Positions 44,566 to 57,013 of a DNA stretch of 64,000 nucleotides are shown here, one piece after another; position 1 is the stretch's first letter, and each line of letters begins with the position of its first letter. The notes below the pieces were generated by a model. It saw only the letters and a list, made by a program, of their open reading frames with translations, ran no database searches and was not told where the DNA came from. This DNA comes from Cunninghamia lanceolata. Its lineage: Eukaryota > Streptophyta > Pinopsida > Cupressales > Cupressaceae. Location: NCBI GenBank assembly GCA_027924645.1, contig BSBN01000809.1, positions 48,576,001 through 48,640,000 of the forward strand, given 5' to 3'. The position numbers were made by a program, and so were the translations under genes.

Positions 44566-46197
44566 TTCGTCGACCAATCTCATGTCCTACCCCATTCGAT
44601 CAATCTTGATCAATTACTCAATATTATATATTTATTCTTTTAATTGTATCAACTACCTACATTACATTGGGTTGGTTTAATGTTATTATGAGAACAAGTG
44701 ATGTTTGACAGGTTGGAGAAATTTATTCAGCTTGCGACTTGCAATCTCGATTAAGGTATGGAGAAATTATGAATTGTTATGTAAAAATCACTATTAATAT
44801 ATATTATGTTCTTTATCTCTAGCTGTAGCTACAAAATAGAACATATTTATTGTTTAAATGTTGCTTTATTACACTAACTTCTTACATTACTTTGGGCCAA
44901 TTCTATTTGATTAATAGAACAAGTAACATTTGATTGGTTGGAGAAATTTTATTTGGTTTGTGATTTGCGATCTTTGATGAGGTATGTGAAAATTTTGAAT
45001 AGTTAGAGTGAATTGGTATTTTTGAATTTATTTTCAAGTTATTATTTTGTATAATTTATATAATTGTGTTTGTAGTCTTGCTACATAGTTTAATATGAGA
45101 ATTTGATAAAAAATTGACAAACTATGTTTTGTTACGGTGTGTAGGTTTAAATAAGTGTGGAGCCTTTGTTGGTTGTTGCATTTGCCATGCTAAATGTTGG
45201 TGTCTTATGGCTCTCTTACTTGTAGGTACTCATTTGTTTGGTTTTAGGTATGTGCTCATTTGATTAGTCTTCTGTAGGTCCTTGAGATACATAGGATAGT
45301 AGCACACACTATATTCTTCTATTCTCTTTACCATTTGTTGCTCGTGGAGGTCAAAAGGCCAAAACTAGGGCTTGACCGAGGCAAGCTCCTTGGCTGCACA
45401 ACATTTTCCTCTTTTCTTTGCAGGTGCTCGAGCGAAAGCATTCCAAACGTACGAAGGTCTCGTTACTCGTGTCTTTCATTTACATTTCATTTTATATTAT
45501 TTTCAATAGCTTGTTGTGCTTTATTTTGAAATCTGTGTCACCTAGAGACTGCTGGGTATTTGTTTTATCTGTTGTTGTATTGTGTAGATGTCCTAGGTCT
45601 TTACGAATGTGGAGATTTTATTTTTGTGGCTTGGAGGACGCCAGCGCTTACCATAGACATCCCCGCGATCCAGTGTTGTCTGGGGCAGTGAGCTCCTCTT
45701 TCTGGTGGCAGGTTCCTTTTCTGATCTTCTTTCCACTTGTATGCTTCATTTTCTAGAATTTTGTATACAGTTGTTTGTTTTCTAGCATTTCCTTAGTTTC
45801 TTTGTTTCTTTCTTTCTTTCATATAAGCATATGGTTTAGTTGCTTAACTTCTGTTGGAATATAATGTGGTTCTGTAGGCCTAGAGTAGGCCTGAAACATC
45901 AAGCAAACAAAACCCAAGTGTATTGTTAGTGAAAAGCTCCCTTAATTGACATGTTCGATTGAGTAGTAGTCTTTCCTACCTGAAGTTTTGGTGAACCAAA
46001 TATGTTTGTAAACACGTAAACCTTTATCTTCGTTGCTGTGGTTCATCTTTACACTTCGGTGAACCCACTGTCCTAAAACACTTAAAACAAAAACCTTCCT
46101 CTTTCATCGCATTGGATAGGTCCCTTAATCGATCTCACATAGGTCTCTGTCCCTATTGGTCTCGTGTAGGTCTCTTGCGATCGGTCTCGTACTCGTA

Positions 46198-46413
46198 CCT
46201 CACAGGATTCGTATCGCATTCGTACCTTGCACGGATAGTATCACTTTCATACCTCGCACGGACAATATTGCTTTCGTAACTCGCATGATTGGTATTGCAT
46301 TTGTAACTCGCACGAACAATATCGCTTTGCTACCTCGCACGGATAGCATCTCTTTCGTACCTCGCATGGACAGCATCGCTTTCGTACCTCGCACGAATGG
46401 TCTTGCTTTCTAC
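46198..46413. repeat. 27-bp minisatellite, unit 2 (eight copies)
   Basis: Same consensus and copy number as in unit 1. Corresponding copies match across units better than neighbouring copies within a unit (for example 'attggtattgcattcgta' is always fourth). Confidence 0.9.
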
Positions 46414-48351
46414 TTCGTTCAACCAATCTCATGTCCTACCCCATTGGATCAATCTTGATCAGTTACTCAATATAATATATTTATTCTTTTAATTGTATTA
46501 ACTACCTACATTACATTGGGTTGGTTTAATGTTATTATGAGAACAAGTGATGTTTGACAGGTTGGAGAAATTTATTCAGCTTGCGACTTGCAATCTTGAG
46601 TAAGGTATGGAAAAATTATGAATTGTTATGTAAAAATCACTATTAATATAATGTTATGTTCTTTATCTTTAGCTTTAGGTACGAAATAGAACATATTTAT
46701 TGTTTAAATGTTGTTTTATTAAACTAACTTCTTACATTACATTGGGCCAATTCTATTTGATTAACAGAACAAGTGACATTTGATTGGTTGGAGAAATTTT
46801 ATTTAGCTCGTGACTTGTAATCTTGGATGAGGTATGTAAAATTTGTGAATAGTTGAGTGAATTGGTATTTTTGACTTTATTTTCAAGTGATTATTCTTTT
46901 TACCTTATATAATTGTAGCTGTAGTCTTGTTAGATAGTGTAATATGAGAATTAGATTAGCAGGTTTGACAAACTATATTTTATCTTTAGCTTTAGGTACA
47001 AGTTACAACATATTTATTGTTTGAATGTTTTTTATTATATTAACTTCTCACATTACATTGGGTCGATTTATGTTATCAGAACAAGTGACATTCAATGAGC
47101 TGGACAAATTTTATTTGGGTTGTGATTTGCGATCTTTGATGAGGTATGTGAAAATTTTGAATAGTTAGAGTGAATTGGTATTTTTGAATTTATTTTCAAG
47201 TTATTATTTTGTATAATTTATATAATTGTGTTTGTAGTCTTGCTACAAAGTTTAATATGAGAATTTGATAAAAAATTGACAAACTATGTTTTATTGTGGT
47301 GTGCAGGTTTAAATAAGTGTGGAGCCTTCATTGGTTGTTGCCTCTCCCATGCTGAATGTTGGTGTCTTATGGCTCTCTTACCTGTAGGTACTCATTTGTT
47401 TGGTTTTAGGTAGGTGCTCATTTGATTAGTCTTCTGTAGGTCCTTGACATACGTAGGATAGGAGCACACGCTATATTTTTCTATTCTCTTTACCATTCAT
47501 TGCTCGTGGAGGTCGAAAGGCCAAAACCGGGGCTTGACCGAGGCAAGCGCCTTAGCTGCGCAACATTTTCCTCTTTTCTTTGTAGGTGCTCGAGCGAAAG
47601 CATTTCGAACGTAGGAAGGTTTCGTTACTCCTTTCTTTCATTTACATTTAATTTTATATTATTTTCAATAGTTTGTTGTGGTTTATTTTGAAATTTGTGT
47701 CACCTCGAGATTGTTGGGTATTTGTTTTGTCTTTTGCCGTGTTGTGCAGGTGTCCTAAGTCTTTACGGATGTGGAGATTTTATTTTTGTGGCTTGGAGGA
47801 CGCTAGCACTTATCTTAGACATCCCCGCGACCCAGTGTTGTCTAGGGCAGTGAGTTCCTCTTTATGGTGGCAGGTTCTTTTTCTGATCTTCTTTCCATTT
47901 GTATACTTCGTTTTCTAGAATTCTGTATACAGTTGTTTGTTTTTCAGCATTTCCTTAGTTTCTTTCTTTCTTTCGTATAAGCATCTAGTTTAGTTGCTTT
48001 ACTTCTGTTGGAATATAATGTGGTTCTGTAGGCCTAGAGTAGGTCTGAAACATCAAGCAAACAAAACCCAAGTGTATTGTTAGTGAAAAGCTCCCTTAAT
48101 TGACATGTTCGATTGAGTAGTAGTATTTCCTACCTTTCGTTTTGGTGAACCCAACATGTTCGTAAACACTTAAACCTTTATCTTTGTTGCTGTGGTTCAT
48201 TATTACACTTCAGTGAACCCACTGTCCTAAAACACTTAAAACAAAAACCTTCCTCTTTCATCGCATTGGATAGGTCCCTTAATCGATCTCATATAGGTCT
48301 CTGTCTCTATTGGTCTCGTGTAGGTCTCTTGTGATCGGTCTCGTACTCGTA

Positions 48352-48567
48352 CCTCACACGATTCGTATAGCATTCGTACCTCGTACTGATAGTATCGCTT
48401 TCATACCTCGCGTGGACAATATTGCTTTCGTACCTCGCACGATTGGTATTGCATTCGTAACACGCATGAACAGCATCGGTTTGGTACCTTGCACGGATAG
48501 CATCACTTTCGTACCTCGCACGGACAACATTGCTTTTGTACCTCGCACGAATGGTCTTGCTTTCTAC
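48352..48567. repeat. 27-bp minisatellite, unit 3 (eight copies)
   Basis: Same consensus, number and copy order as in units 1 and 2. Confidence 0.9.
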
Positions 48568-49130
48568 TTCGTTCAACCAATCTCATGTCCTACCCCATTT
48601 GATCAATCTTGATCAATTACTCAATATTATATATTTATTCTTTTAATTAAATCAACTACCTACATTACATTGGGTTGGTTTAATGTTATTATGAGAACAA
48701 GTGATGTTTGACAGGTTGGAGAAATATATTCAACTTGCGACTTGCAATATTGATTAAGGTATGGAGAAATTATGAATTGTTATGTAAAAATCACTATTAA
48801 TATATATTATGTTCTTTATCTTTAGCTGTAGGTACAAAATAGAACATATTTATTGTTTAAATGTTGTTTTATTAAACTAACTTCTTACATTACTTTGGGC
48901 CAATTCTAGTTGATTAACATAACAAGTTACATTTGATTAGTTGGAGAAATTTTATTTAGCTCGTGACTTGTAATCTTGGATGAGGTATGTAAAATTTGTA
49001 AATAGTTGAGTGAATTGGTATTTTTCTTTGTAGTTTATATAATTGTAGCTGTAGTATTGTTATATAGTGTAATATGAGAATTAGATTAGCAGGTTTGACA
49101 AGCTATATTTTGTTGTGGTGTGTAGGTTTA

Positions 49131-49511
49131 TATAAGTCTGGAAAGAGAGTGTGTGAATTGGCCTTCTCTAGTCGTTGCCCCTCCTTTGCTTGTATGTTGG
49201 TGTCTTTTCGCTCTCTTGCCTATAGGTGATTGTTTGTTGGATTTCTCGTAGGTGCTCACTTGATCGGATTCGAATAGTTCCTTGTCTGATTGGTCTCTTG
49301 TAGGTCCTTGTTCGATCAATTGTGCATCTCTCTTTTGATTAATTTTTCATTTGTCCTTCGCTTGATTGTTCTACCAGTGATTTCCCTTAATTAATCTATC
49401 AACGACCTAACTCGATTGGTCTATTTTCAACCTTACTCGATTTGTCTCCCATAGGTCTCTAGCTTGATTGGTCTTGTCGAGATATCTCACTCAATCATTT
49501 TCGTGTCTGTC
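49131..49511. repeat. Degenerate repeat bridge between T array and S3
   Basis: Loose repeats of 'cttgattggtctc(t)tgtaggtcc' type, related to the end of each T unit. It merges into S3, suggesting T and S are parts of one larger repeat. Confidence 0.55.
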
Positions 49512-51071
49512 CCTTGTTTGGTTGTTTGATTATCTAGTTTAATCAATAGCTCTCTTATTTGGTTCAATTGGGCACTTGATGCTAGCATGGTTCAGTTGGT
49601 CATTTTTGTCTGCTATAGGTTGCAAAAATTGTCCCCTCACTGTGGCACTTAGACATCTCTTCCAAATAGTCTTCATGGCTCCCATAAGATTGTTCTTCTA
49701 TAACTGACAGATCTCTCAGAGAAGTGCAGACTACAGTTTGGTAATCCCTATATCCATACCCCAACATTCATGGTCATCATCACAGTATATATCACTCTAC
49801 CACTGTACCCTTCCCTTATCTTCTCAAGACATCTGTCTTGTCCTGTTGCATCTTATCCTTCATAGAGATGCATATATGTAGGCCTATACTTATGTTTTGA
49901 GATATGGAACATACAAGAATTCTTGGAGACTAAATGAACCCTTACATTCTTAACAATGACCTAATATACCTTGAAAGATCATAGGAATTTTCAAAATGCT
50001 TTATAGACCCTCCTTTCAGACCTACAGACCTTGTGAGTGTTTACCCTCAGCACTATATGGTTAGCACTGTATCAACGTTATGTTTTCTACATACCCTTGT
50101 ACAGAACTCTCTAGGCATGATGCAAGGCTGTAGGTCTAAATCTCCTTAGTGTTTGATAATGGGCTCTGATCACAATCCGAAATGCCTTTGAAGGGCGTAT
50201 TCTTCTTGTTCTTAAACCACTGTCTTCTCAAAACTAACAGTCCTCTACACGTCTCTCAGCTGCTTTTCAGTTGTTCATTATCCTTTAGGGTTTGATGGCA
50301 TCTTTATCGAGGTCTTGATGTCTTTTGCAACACTTCTAATTCTGTCAAAAACTCCTCATTACCTTTGAGTCTTATTTCTTGATCACTATGTAAGCCCCTT
50401 TTGACTGTCTTTTTGATACTTTGTGCTCACTGTCCCACTGTCTTTTGAACTCTAAATAGAGCATTAGATGTTTGATATCATACTCTAACTCAGATCTTTG
50501 TTTACCTAGAGACAGTTTTCGTCATGCTTTTGGGACACAACACTGCCTACTGTATATCATCATTGTATATAGGTCTTGTCTAGGGTTTGTCTTTGTCACC
50601 TCCATGAAGAATGACGAAACAATAATAGACTATCCAGTCTTCTTCTCCACTATCAAGCTCCTCACTGTTTCTTCAGTTCTCAGATGCTTCTTTCATCTCT
50701 GCCTACTTGCTGTCACAGTTGGATTGCACCCTCTTCATAGATATACTGTCTGCTGAACCCTAAAAATGATTCTTAAGGTCAAATGCATACTGTCAATACC
50801 ATGACAGACCCTCCATTACTCTTAGTCCTGGCAGAACTTCTAGATACTGTTGACAGAGATATTTTGGAAGTGGTTGACCACTGTGAAGAAGTGCAGACCC
50901 TTATTGCAGAGTGAAGTTTCCTTATGACTATAGCAAGCTCCTTCCAACTGGTATCTTTGTCTTTGGCATGTAGGATGCTCATCATATCTGTTCTAAATGA
51001 CTGTTACAGTCATCTTATCTACTCTAACTAGCTCACACTTGTATGACTGCTGTCAAAACCTCGTCATTATT
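49512..51071. repeat. S3, left part
   Basis: Collinear with S1 from 'tttggttgtttgattatctag' to 'gtcattatt', where element X is inserted. The rest of S3 follows at 63650. Confidence 0.85.
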
Positions 51072-52582
51072 TGATGTAGAGGTAAGGAGGTTTCAAAATC
51101 GTGGAGACATCTTTCAATCTCTTCCTTGTTTTGACATTGACTCTTCAAGGTCTACAATCTCATAACTTGCATCAACTCCTCAATCTCTGTCTACAAATAC
51201 ATAGAGTACCTTTGAAATGATGTGTTTGACATGACAAGACCATACATGGTGATTAGGAACTTTGACTTAGCAACTTTGGTTAAGTGCCTTCACAAACTAC
51301 TAGCCCTTCACTCAGGACAGTCAGTCCATTCCTTTGAATTTAAGGACTGAAACCATGAAGTAAATACATGATATGATACCTTTTTGGACCATTGAAAACA
51401 TATTTGAAAAGTAGCATGTGTTGTTTTATAACAAAAACCCCAAATAATGACTGGTAATCTGCCCTCAAGCCTGATTTAAGCATCTCAAGCTGTCATCTTG
51501 GTATCTTCTTGGTATTCTCCCATTACAAAGATCTTGTAACCTCTACTATGGATTGAAAACACTTAAAACATCTTATTCCACACCCTTCTAGGGTTTACAA
51601 GCATTGTTAGAACATAAAATTGACTCATTCTCAGTCATGACTGTGACTGTCATACTCAGTATTGGCAGGACAGACTTGGTTGAGGGTGTAAGCCGTCATT
51701 GTTTTGCCAAGGTTAACTTAAAGAATGTGTAAAACTTTCAATGATTACCTTTCACAACCTAAAAATACCATGGAGGACGTTAAATCCACAATAAAACATC
51801 AAGATTTCAAGTTTTTCTGCCCTTTAGCAGTCTGAAACAGAGAAGAACAGCATTAGGGCACGTTAGAAACATGAACAAACTTTATCCATAAACTCTGCAA
51901 TCCTTGGAATCTAAGAGAACACATATAGAACTACTATTTCACCATTTTTTTGCTCTTTCCATCGGATAAATTAGGAGAAACATAATTTTCAATGCTCCTT
52001 GTTACCCTAGATGAGGATTTGACAGTTTAAAAATAGTTTTCACAAAAATGATCTTAACTCACTCATTCTTACATGAAATTGAATTAAACAAGATGCAATG
52101 GAAAATAGATTCAACCTTCTTTCACTTCCAACCACTCTCATTCCCTGACACATCCGTACAAGGCCGTACTGTTCAAGGGAACAGCAAGTTAACAGTTGAA
52201 ACTTCAGAAAACAAAGACATAAGCATGCAAACTGTATTCTTTTTTTAAATTTTCTTCAATAAAACTTCATGTTTTTCATCTCTACTCATCCTCCACCGTA
52301 CAAAATGACTCTTGGAAGGCATATTTATGCTTAATACAACCTTTCTAACTTCCTTAACCGACCAACTACCTTACAACTCTTCAACTTCCATTTGTTGCAT
52401 TTGTGCAACTTTACATTTTTGCAAATTTGACATAAATGACCTCCTAAAAATGACTCAAATAACCTAATGACATCATCAATGTGGCCTCTTGGGCCTTATT
52501 ACAACATTAAAATATCAAAATTGAATACAAGACTCAACATGGCCTCATGGAGGCATGTAATCAAATAGGTGCTCCTGCATCA
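51072..52582 (-). repeat. X 3' LTR (left)
   Basis: TGATGTAGAGG ... CTCCTGCATCA, 1511 bp. The X reading frame ends inside it, at 52545. Confidence 0.92.
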
Positions 52583-52801
52583 AACTCCCGGGGGAAAAAG
52601 AATTCAAGCCCCATTGAATTATTGTCTTCTTCTTGGTCTTCCAGTTCTTGTGTTTTCTTCTATCCATCATTTTTGCAACTTGTAAATTCCAAAACTCCAT
52701 TTCTTGTATATATGGTTTAGTATTACTACTTATGACTTCATACACCTCTTCTTGTTCCTTATAGCCTGCACATACATAAGCCAATGAAAAGTTAGGAACA
52801 A
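52545..52801 (-). pseudogene. X ORF, C-terminal part
   Basis: Minus strand: FVPNFSLAYVCAGYKEQEEV, then YEVISSNTKPYIQEMEFWNL, then KMMDRRKHKNWKTKKKTIIQ, then SPGSLMQEHLFDYMPP and a stop at 52545, 38 bp inside the LTR. It is the direct continuation of 60695-61379: removing Y and one copy of its aatat duplication joins the two parts in the same frame. The full protein would be about 314 residues. No domain is recognised. The tail is basic, then a short acidic and aromatic end. Confidence 0.6.
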
Positions 52802-52806
52802 AATAT

Positions 52807-54912
52807 TGTAATGTCCCCTATTTAGGAGAACACTTCAACCTTTGGCTGCATTCAAAAATGAATTCTCGAAGAAATATTAAGGACCATTAAACGTTAATTA
52901 TAAGATTAGATAAGGTCAATGATAATGTAAAAACATCATTTACTTGTTAATGATTGTTTATTCCATGCTTTACCATTTTAATTATTATCTTTGATATTAT
53001 ACTCTATAAGTGACGTAAAGTGATCATCATGCATATTCAAAGGTTCATACCCATATTCTCTTAACCTCCATCGAGAAATTAGCTATAAGGCGCTTGGATA
53101 CCTTGCACAGAAGGAATTACACTGCCCCTCCCTATGATACCTCATAGGGTGCATGGATACCAATTCACGTGCCGGAATTACACTGCCCCTCCTTATGCTA
53201 TTCCCGTATAGTTGGTGCGATAGAGAACAAGTATATGATTGAGTATAAGTTGAGATCTAGATCTTCCTTCGTCACTTTTCCGGAAAGTAGGATTTACATG
53301 GCGTGGCGCTAAGATACCAGTACATGGAAAGAATTGCACCCGCCCCTCCTTACCATACCAAGTCCATGGATATGTAAGGCGCCAAGTTACCAATTCCATG
53401 TAAGAATTACTCCGCCATTCCCCGCCATATCCATTGTTCCATAAGAGATAGTAACTAAGGAGATATGATGACTCATAGATTATGGCAGGGATAGTCTTAT
53501 GATTTAGAATGTGTGTCTATTATGACTCAATTACGCTTATTGCTCTTATTCATGATTTATTTTTGGTAAGATCATGCTTCATTGATATAATAACATCTAT
53601 TTAGAATACATTTCCATTATAATTTCTATTCACATTAATTACATATCATGATTCCATTATAATGTATATACATCTTAAATTTCACTATTTCATTAATATC
53701 TGAATTTATATATGTGTTTATTACTACTATAATTTCTGCTCACTTATATTTTTATACATATATTATTCTTTTATGGATAATACTTTATCCTTAATGTTTC
53801 TAGTCATATATATATATATATATATATATATAACATGTTAAATGTCTGCACATACCTGATCGCTGCCTTCTCACTTCCTCATTCCTTCTATTACCTTTAT
53901 TTGCTGATGTCTGTTATTTCCTAACTTTTATCTGTTCCATACCTTTTCCTGAACGTCGATGCTCTTTTTATGATTAATTTCTAACTGCTGCCCATACCAT
54001 TTTTCCTTAATTGATGTTCCTCTTGTTCTCTCTTATTGCTGTGTATGTGAGATGAGAGTGAGAGATGAGAGCCCTGTTTTCCCCCCATCGATTACCATTT
54101 ATACCTTTGAAATATCTCTTTATTGTAAGAGACATGTCCCTTAAAGAATGATCGCTGCTTTTGGATAATCGTTGTCTCTTCATAACTAAGTCATATTTCT
54201 TAAAAATCCTACCCTTATGTAATTGATCGGAGGTCTTCTATTTTATTAAATATGCTCCTTTATTTAGGATGGATCGGCTCTCTTAACTGACCTCACTTTT
54301 TGCATACAGGGTGGCTGTTGCTTATTTGAATGAATTGGAGTTTCCAATATTAGTCTTATACTTTAATTTAAGATATGTACTTTATTAACTTTTAATAATC
54401 CTTTATATCCGTATTACTTCATTTTTGTCTTATGATGCTAATTTATAAATCTATTTAAATATTTATATTTATATTATTAATTTTGTTATTTATATTTCTT
54501 TTTATATAACATAATATTATATATTATAGTAATATTTAAATCATATATATCTATATTCATATTAATAATTATATTTATATTGGTATATTATATTTATATT
54601 TATATAATATATATTATATTTAATAATATATTATATTATAATTATTATAATTATAGTAATTTTAAATTGATAATATTTATATTGTATTTATATTTATTAT
54701 TTATAAATACAATAAATAAATTATATGAAATTTTTTATAAAATAATATTATTTAATATTATTATATATTAATAATATTATGTACGTTAATTAAATATTAT
54801 TATATCTAAATTGATGATGACAAACATCATATTTGACGAAAACGACTTCTCCGTCTTTAACATGATGTTTAAATCTTTAATTTAAACAATGCCTTAATAT
54901 CGGTACATCACA
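52807..54912 (-). repeat. Y 3' LTR (left)
   Basis: TGTAATGTCCCC ... CGGTACATCACA, 2106 bp. The second half is extremely AT-rich (about 54420-54800), and it carries a TA microsatellite near 53806-53832 that is much shorter in the right LTR (near 59592). Confidence 0.92.
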
Positions 54913-54926
54913 GCCCTCCCCACTCA
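54913..54926 (-). other. Y polypurine tract
   Basis: On the minus strand 'tgagtggggagggc' touches the LTR. Confidence 0.8.
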
Positions 54927-55383
54927 AAATTGTTTGTCCTCAAGCAATCACAACGAGTTCTTTCATTGCCTTTACCTTCCCATGTGTTGAGACAAAGTCA
55001 TGATTTTGAAAAGGGTATACGTAAGACATGGAGGATGAAACAAATCAGCAAGTGTATGTAGTTGATGAAGAATCTGAATTTGATTTTAGAAATTGAATTC
55101 CATATTGTCTGTTATAGATCTTATGTTTCATATGGCTTGTATATTATATTCATCTCCCTTCTTTACTTCCCATTTTTTTTCTTATTTACTTGTAGAATCT
55201 CTTAGGGTTCTATTCAATTGATTCCTTAAATGATGTTTGGATGTCTTTCTCAAATGAAATGTTCTTCCCTTTTCCCTTAAAGGTCGAATGGGGGTGAGTG
55301 ATCTCCTTAGGATGTTAAATATAGAAGTGATCAATTTTGTGAGTTACATGCATTGCCATTTAATTTCATAAAATTGAAGTAGA

Positions 55384-55632
55384 CAACCAAGTAGCTCAAG
55401 CACGCAAGCAACCAACTCAAGCAAGTAGGCAAGTAGCTCAAGTAGACAAGCAAGTAGGCAAGTAGCTCAAATAGACAAGTAGCTCAAGTAAGTAGGCAAG
55501 TAGCTCAAGTAGACAAGCAAGTAGCTCAAGTAAGTAGGCAAGTAGACAAGTAAGTAGCTCAGGCAAGTAGGCAAGTAGCTCAAGTAGACAAGCAAGTAGC
55601 TCAAGCAAGTAGGCAACCAGCTCAAGCCACTA
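55384..55632. repeat. Minisatellite 1 in Y
   Basis: Irregular repeats of 'caagtagctcaagtagacaag' and 'caagtaggcaagtag' words, about 250 bp. Confidence 0.9.
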
Positions 55633-55799
55633 GAAAGACAACATCTTGACATTCTCATAGTTTTTAAGCATAAAGTAAATTATAAGAACACATCTTTGTT
55701 GAAGATGCATGTGAAATATAAAGTATAAATAGAGTATATACAAGGAGCATAAAGCATATATGCGAATAATACATGAGGTATACATATGTGTACATCAAG

Positions 55800-56815
55800 T
55801 CACACAGCATACACGTAAGTCTTAAAGTATACACTTAATTACATAAGTTACATGTATACACATAAGCCACAAGATATACACCTGAATGCACTCGAATACA
55901 CATAAGCCACAATGTATACACTTGAATACATGTAAGTCATGGAGTATACACTTGAATACAAATACAAAGCCATTGAGTATTCACTCGAATACATAGTCAT
56001 GAAGTATACACTTGATTACAAAGTCAAAGTCATAGAGTATACACTTGAATACATATTCTTGAGTACAAAGTCATAGAGTATACACTTGAATGCATACAAA
56101 TACAAGTCATAGAGTATACACTCGAATACGAATACAAATCATAGAGTATACACTCGAATACAAATACAAGTCATAGAGTATACACTCGAATACACATACA
56201 AATCACAGAGTATACACTCGAATACAAATACAAGTCACAAATTATACACTCAAATACAAATACAAATCACAGAGTTTACACTTGAATACAAATACAAGTC
56301 ATAGAGTATACACTCGAATACAAATCACAGAGTAAACACTCGAATAGATACAAATCATAGAGTATATGCTTGAATACAAATCACAGAGTATACAATCGAA
56401 TACAAATACAAATCACAGAGTATACACTCGAATACAAATACAAATCATAGAGTATACACTTGAATACAAATCACAGAGTATACACTCGAATAGATACAAA
56501 TCATAGAGTATACAGTTGAATACAAATCACAGAGTATACACTCGAATACAAATACAAGTCATAGAGTCTACACTTGAATACAAATCACAAAGTAAACACT
56601 TGAATACAAATACAAGTCAAAGTATACACTCAAATACAAATACAAATCATAGAGTATACACTCGAATACAATTACGAGTCATAGAGTATACACTCAAAAT
56701 TACTAATACAATCATAGAGTATACCCTCAAATACAATTGCAAATTCTTAGAGCATACACTCAAATACCATTGCAAAGTCATAGAGCATACACTCGAATAC
56801 AAGTACGCTCGAATG
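55800..56815. repeat. Minisatellite 2 in Y, about 1 kb
   Basis: Units of 32 bp with the words 'cactcgaatacaaatac' and 'aaatcatagagtata', and 26-bp variants lacking one 'aaatac'. They are degenerate at the left end and regular from about 56030. Confidence 0.92.
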
Positions 56816-56999
56816 AAGTACACTGTAGGACAATTGGGAAAGGGATTCGGTGCATCCCATATTACACTATGGACTCGTCCACCATCCCAAGGTCATCAAG
56901 TATACACGAGTATGAAGCATACATAATACACAAAAGTATTTACATGAGCATATGTTACAAAGCATACACACATAGTATACACAGGATGGCAGGATGACT

Positions 57000-57011
57000 G
57001 CTCTGATACCA
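57000..57011 (-). other. Y primer binding site
   Basis: Reverse complement TGGTATCAGAGC, a perfect 12-base initiator-Met tRNA match, two bases from the right LTR. Confidence 0.9.
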
Positions 57012-57013
57012 CT

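Larger units (their letters stand above)
43516..49130. repeat. T array: three higher-order tandem units
   Basis: Units start at about 43517, 45301 and 47463, each at 'agcacac(a/g)ctatatt', and share the same order: a 'tgctcgtggaggtc' block, splice-like 'ctttgcaggtgctcgag', a 'gtggcaggttcc' block, 'gaaaagctcccttaattgac', a 27-bp minisatellite, and then sub-repeats of about 0.23 kb built around 'acattacattgggttgg'. Periods are about 1783 and 2162 bp. Unit 2 is longer because it has three sub-repeats (46505, 46735, 47030) where units 1 and 3 have two. Confidence 0.9.

Noticed and set aside
44277..48612. Repetitive ORFs of 60-111 codons on both strands
   Set aside because: They arise from the 27-bp minisatellite, whose length is a multiple of three. 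There is no start context or conserved flanks.
43516..49130. T array as ribosomal DNA spacer
   Set aside because: No 18S, 25S or 5.8S sequence is visible anywhere in the window.
32829..50756. A similar plus-strand ORF of 94-97 codons in S1, S2 and S3
   Set aside because: Conserved only as far as the surrounding non-coding repeat is; no codon-like pattern of differences and no known domain.
54580..54771. Tyr/Ile/Asn-rich ORF (and the copy at 60373)
   Set aside because: A product of pure A/T sequence in the Y LTRs.
55800..56815. Regular repeats resembling a CRISPR array
   Set aside because: There are no unique spacers. Units are contiguous and degenerate, and the DNA is a plant retroelement.
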